A stretch of 64,000 nucleotides of DNA from assembly GCF_002234595.1 (NCBI RefSeq), contig NZ_NMUL01000042.1, positions 177,513-241,512 of the forward strand. The letters are read 5' to 3'. Positions 60,670 through 64,000 of the stretch are shown piece by piece. Positions within the stretch are counted from its first letter, which is position 1, and each line of letters starts with the position of its first letter. The stretch comes from Amycolatopsis vastitatis (lineage in GTDB: Bacteria; Actinomycetota; Actinomycetes; Mycobacteriales; Pseudonocardiaceae). The notes under the pieces are model-generated. The model was given only the letters and a program-made list of their open reading frames with translations. It was not told where the DNA came from and did no database searches. A program made the position numbers and the translations under genes.

Positions 60670-62189
60670 CGTGGAGCAACCCGCTGCGCGATCCGCGGGA
60701 CAAGCGGCTCCCGCGGATCGCCGGGCCGTCCAGCCTGGTGATCTTCGGCGTCACCGGTGACCTGGCCCGCAAGAAGCTGATGCCCGCCATCTACGACCTG
60801 GCCAACCGCGGGCTGCTGCCCGCGGGCTTCTCGCTCGTCGGGTTCGCCCGCCGCGACTGGGAGCACCAGGACTTCGGCGAGCTCGTGCACGACTCGGTCA
60901 AGGAGCACGCGCGGACGCCGTTCAAGGAGTCGGTGTGGAACCGGCTCGCCGAAGGCATCCGGTTCGTGCAGGGCACCTTCGACGACGACGACGCGTTCGA
61001 CCGGCTCGCGCAGACGGTCCGCGACCTCGACGCCGAACGCGGCACCGGCGGCAACACGGCGTTCTACCTGTCGATCCCGCCCGGCGCGTTCCCGGTGGTG
61101 ACCAAGCAGCTGGCCCGCTCGGGGCTGGCGAACGCCGACGAGAAGACCTGGCGGCGCGTCGTCATCGAGAAGCCCTTCGGGCACGACCTGAAGAGCGCCG
61201 AAGAGCTGAACGCGATCGTCAACGACGTCTTCCCCGAGGAGTCGGTGTTCCGCATCGACCACTACCTCGGCAAGGAGACGGTGCAGAACATCCTGGCGCT
61301 GCGCTTCGCGAACCAGCTGTTCGAGCCGATCTGGAACGCCAACTACGTCGACCACGTGCAGATCACCATGGCCGAGGACATCGGCCTCGGCGGGCGCGCG
61401 GGGTACTACGACGGCATCGGCGCCGCCCGGGACGTCATCCAGAACCACCTGCTGCAGCTGCTGGCCTTCACCGCGATGGAGGAGCCGCTGTCGTTCGACC
61501 CGCGGGCCCTGCGCGCCGAGAAGATCAAGGTGCTCTCGGGCACCAAACCGCTCGGGCCGCTGAGCAAGACCACCGCCCGCGGCCAGTACGCCGGCGGGTG
61601 GCAGGGCGGCACGAAGGTGCCCGGCCTGCTGCAGGAAGAGGGCTTCGCGAAGGACTCGAAGACCGAGACCTACGCCGCGGTGACCCTCGAGGTGCAGAGC
61701 CGCCGCTGGGCCGGGGTGCCGTTCTACCTGCGCACCGGCAAGCGGCTCGGCCGCCGCGTCACCGAGATCGCCGTCGTGTTCAAGCGGGCGCCGCACCTGC
61801 CGTTCGATTCGACGTCGACCGAGGAGCTGGGGCAGAACGCCCTGGTCATCCGGGTCCAGCCGGACGAGGGCATCACGCTGCGGTTCGGCTCGAAGGTGCC
61901 GGGGACCACGATGGAGGTCCGCGACGTCACGATGGACTTCGGGTACGGCCACGCGTTCACCGAGTCTTCCCCCGAGGCCTACGAGCGGCTGATCCTGGAC
62001 GTCCTGCTCGGCGAGCCGTCGCTGTTCCCGGTGAACGAAGAGGTCGAGCTCTCCTGGAAGATCCTCGACCCGATCCTCGAGCACTGGGCGAAGGAAGGCG
62101 CGCCCGAGCAGTACGCGCCGGGCACGTGGGGACCGCCGTCCGCCGACGAAATGCTGGAGCGCACCGGCCGGAAATGGAGGCGCCCGTGA
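60666..62189 (+). CDS. zwf: Glucose-6-phosphate 1-dehydrogenase
   Basis: A 507-aa NADP enzyme, first step of the oxidative pentose phosphate pathway. Cofactor loop LVIFGVTGDLARKKLMPAIYDLANRG, catalytic/active-site RIDHYLGKETVQNILALRFAN with the His, VVIEKPFGHDL, and RTGKRLGRRVTEIAVVFK. The ATG overlaps the pgi stop codon (ATGA), so the two are coupled. Confidence 0.96.
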   Translation: MTWSNPLRDPRDKRLPRIAGPSSLVIFGVTGDLARKKLMPAIYDLANRGLLPAGFSLVGFARRDWEHQDFGELVHDSVKEHARTPFKESVWNRLAEGIRFVQGTFDDDDAFDRLAQTVRDLDAERGTGGNTAFYLSIPPGAFPVVTKQLARSGLANADEKTWRRVVIEKPFGHDLKSAEELNAIVNDVFPEESVFRIDHYLGKETVQNILALRFANQLFEPIWNANYVDHVQITMAEDIGLGGRAGYYDGIGAARDVIQNHLLQLLAFTAMEEPLSFDPRALRAEKIKVLSGTKPLGPLSKTTARGQYAGGWQGGTKVPGLLQEEGFAKDSKTETYAAVTLEVQSRRWAGVPFYLRTGKRLGRRVTEIAVVFKRAPHLPFDSTSTEELGQNALVIRVQPDEGITLRFGSKVPGTTMEVRDVTMDFGYGHAFTESSPEAYERLILDVLLGEPSLFPVNEEVELSWKILDPILEHWAKEGAPEQYAPGTWGPPSADEMLERTGRKWRRP

Positions 62190-63214
62190 TCATCGACCTG
62201 CCGTCCACCACGACTTCGGCACTCAACAAGAAGCTGGTGGAGATCCGCGAACAGGGCGGGCAAGTCGCGCTCGGGCGGGTCCTGACGCTGGTGATCGTCG
62301 CCGACGACGACTCCCATCTCGAAGAGGCGATCGAAGCGGCCAACGGCGCGAGCCGCGAACACCCGTCGCGGGTGATCGTGGTCGCCAAGGGCGCGCGCAC
62401 GGCGGCTCCGCGCATCGACGGCCAGATCCGGGTCGGCGGCGACGCCGGCGCGAGCGAGGTCATCGTGCTGCGGCTCTACGGCCCGCTGGCCTCCCAGGGC
62501 CAGAGCGCGGTCGTGCCGCTGCTGCTGCCGGACGCGCCGATCGTGTGCTGGTGGCCCGGTGCCGGGCCGAAGGACCCGGACAAGGACCCGCTCGGCGAGC
62601 TGGCCCAGCGCCGGATCACCGACTCGGCCGCGGAGAAGAACCCGGTCAAGGCGCTGACCACGCGGGCGAAGGCGTACACCGAGGGCGACACCGACCTGGC
62701 GTGGACGCGCCTGACGCACTGGCGCGCTCAGCTCGTCTCGGCGCTGGACCTGCCGCCGTACGAGAAGATCACGGGCGCGACGGTGACCGGCGAGGCCGAC
62801 TCGCCGTCGACCGAACTGCTGGCCGCGTGGCTGGCCGAGTACCTGAAGGTGCCGGTCAAGCGGGTCAAGAGCTCGGGCGCGGCCGGGATCATCTCGGTGA
62901 CGCTCGATCGCAAGTCGGGGCCGGTGGAGCTGCACCGGCCGGACGGGCGCGTCGGCACGCTGACCCAGCCGGGCCAGCCGACCCGGCGGATCGCGCTGCA
63001 GCGGCGGAGCACCCAGGACTGCCTGATCGAGGAGCTGCGCCGGCTCGACCCGGACGAGGTCTACGAGGCTTCGCTGCACGGCCTGGCCAAGATCACCTCG
63101 GGCACGAACGGCAAGACCGGCACCCCGCCGAAGGCCGACGTGACGTCGCCGGCCGCGGCCGCCGCGGCGGCCGCGCCCGCTCCCGCCAAGGACCGGAAGA
63201 CGAGCGCTTCATGA
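62186..63214 (+). CDS. opcA: G6PD assembly/activator protein OpcA
   Basis: A 342-aa OpcA-type protein needed for full glucose-6-phosphate dehydrogenase activity and redox control in actinobacteria and cyanobacteria. It shows LPSTTTSALNKKLVEIREQGGQVALGRVLTLVIVADD, VVPLLLPDAPIVCWWPGAGP, DLAWTRLTHWRAQLVSALD and the Ala/Pro-rich C-terminal tail. The GTG start overlaps the zwf stop codon (GTGA), with GGAGG 5 nt upstream. Confidence 0.94.
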   Translation: MIIDLPSTTTSALNKKLVEIREQGGQVALGRVLTLVIVADDDSHLEEAIEAANGASREHPSRVIVVAKGARTAAPRIDGQIRVGGDAGASEVIVLRLYGPLASQGQSAVVPLLLPDAPIVCWWPGAGPKDPDKDPLGELAQRRITDSAAEKNPVKALTTRAKAYTEGDTDLAWTRLTHWRAQLVSALDLPPYEKITGATVTGEADSPSTELLAAWLAEYLKVPVKRVKSSGAAGIISVTLDRKSGPVELHRPDGRVGTLTQPGQPTRRIALQRRSTQDCLIEELRRLDPDEVYEASLHGLAKITSGTNGKTGTPPKADVTSPAAAAAAAAPAPAKDRKTSAS

Positions 63215-63990
63215 GCAAGACCGAAGTCGTCGTCTACGCGAACCAGGACCTGCTGGCGGCCGCCGCGGCCGCCCGGCTGGTCACGCGGCTGGTGGACGTC
63301 CAGGCGGCCAAGAGCTCGGCGTCGCTGGTGCTCACCGGCGGCGGCACCGGCATCGCGGTGCTGGCGGAGCTGCAGGCATCGTCGGCCCGGGACGCGATCG
63401 ACTGGTCGCGCCTGGACATCTACTGGGGCGACGAGCGGTTCGTCCCGGCCGATTCGGACGAGCGGAACGAGAAGCAGGCCCGCGAGGCGCTGCTCGACCA
63501 CGTCCCGCTCGACCCGAAGCGCGTCCACGCGATGGCGCCGTCGGACGGCGAGTTCGGCGACGACGTGGACGCCGCGGCAGCCGCTTACGCCGACGTGTTG
63601 GCGGCCAACGCGGGTCCGGAGGATCACGGCGACGTGCCGTCGTTCGACATCATGCTGCTGGGTCTGGGCGGCGAGGGGCACACGGCGTCGGTGTTCCCGG
63701 AGTCGCCCGCGGTGTACGAAACGGAGCGTTCGGTGGTGGCGGTCCGCAACTGCCCCAAGCCCCCACCGACGCGCATTTCGCTGACGCTGCCTGCCCTTCG
63801 GCGGGCCCGGGACGTCTGGCTGATGACGGCCGGTGAGGCGAAGGCGGACGCGGTGGCACTGGCCCTCGCAGGAGCCGGCGAGGTCCAGCTCCCGGTGGCC
63901 GGGGCCCGCGGGCACCGGCGGACGTTGTGGCTGCTCGACCGCTCGGCGGCGGGCAAGCTGACCAAGGTGTACCAACCGCCGACGGCTTGA
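63211..63990 (+). CDS. pgl: 6-phosphogluconolactonase
   Basis: A 259-aa NagB-fold hydrolase (DevB type), second step of the oxidative pentose phosphate pathway: LVLTGGGTGIAVLAEL, WSRLDIYWGDERFVPADSDERNEKQAREALLDHV, FDIMLLGLGGEGHTASVFPESPAV and RISLTLPALRRARDVWLMTAGEAKADAV. The ATG overlaps the opcA stop codon (ATGA). The window ends 10 bp after it. Confidence 0.95.
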   Translation: MSKTEVVVYANQDLLAAAAAARLVTRLVDVQAAKSSASLVLTGGGTGIAVLAELQASSARDAIDWSRLDIYWGDERFVPADSDERNEKQAREALLDHVPLDPKRVHAMAPSDGEFGDDVDAAAAAYADVLAANAGPEDHGDVPSFDIMLLGLGGEGHTASVFPESPAVYETERSVVAVRNCPKPPPTRISLTLPALRRARDVWLMTAGEAKADAVALALAGAGEVQLPVAGARGHRRTLWLLDRSAAGKLTKVYQPPTA

Positions 63991-64000
63991 GTTGTTTCGT

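Overview
The window is about 64 kb of very GC-rich DNA. It is almost fully coding, with many GTG starts, 4-bp ATGA/GTGA gene overlaps and short intergenic gaps. Protein content (mycobacterial-type MptB mannosyltransferase, SufR-BDCSU cluster, OpcA, acVLRF1, snapalysin, HelD) points to an actinomycete of the Pseudonocardiales, most likely Amycolatopsis or a close relative. No tRNA, rRNA, CRISPR array, transposase or prophage gene was seen.

Layout. 1-9 kb: a cut-off cyclopropane-fatty-acid synthase, an alpha/beta hydrolase carrying a repeat-derived insert, a SIS protein, a serine beta-lactamase-fold hydrolase, a MarR/ABC-exporter pair, an LLM flavin enzyme and a GT87-like mannosyltransferase. 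9-17 kb: a small HTH protein, an ABC-F ATPase with a possible leader peptide, the tRNA-hydrolase-type release factor acVLRF1, a large secreted S8-like protease and dGTPase. 17-28 kb: ArsR/SRPBCC, an EAL-GGDEF protein, TetR/glycosyltransferase, then two divergent units. One is an operon for an NTF2-like protein, a DUF1214 protein, an SDR and a sulfotransferase; the other is cysD-cysNC, which makes the sulfotransferase donor PAPS. 28-34 kb: VOC protein, methyltransferase, two-component system, snapalysin, UbiB-type kinase, and YnfA and DUF4184 membrane proteins.

From 34.7 kb to the end the order matches, from memory, the Mycobacterium tuberculosis Rv1445c-Rv1466 block: sufR-B-D-C-S-U-DUF59, then mptB, an ABC transporter, ctaA, qor, ctaB, and tkt-tal-pgi-zwf-opcA-pgl. 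These genes serve Fe-S assembly, lipoglycan mannosylation, heme A synthesis and the pentose phosphate pathway. The block is interrupted at 46.0-50.0 kb by a desaturase and poorly characterised genes (a 383-aa protein, tiny membrane proteins, an ATP-grasp enzyme).

The most unusual content is between or at the edges of genes. It includes head-to-head arrays of a 21-bp repeat, hairpins whose CGTGA ends supply stop codons, a 30-bp tandem repeat, seven helically phased TTGTC repeats, a symmetric bidirectional promoter, a SufR box on a leaderless start, and an operator-like palindrome shared by the two sulfation units. At least sixteen genes have a TANNNT-type -10 box ending 6-7 nt before the start codon, suggesting leaderless mRNAs.
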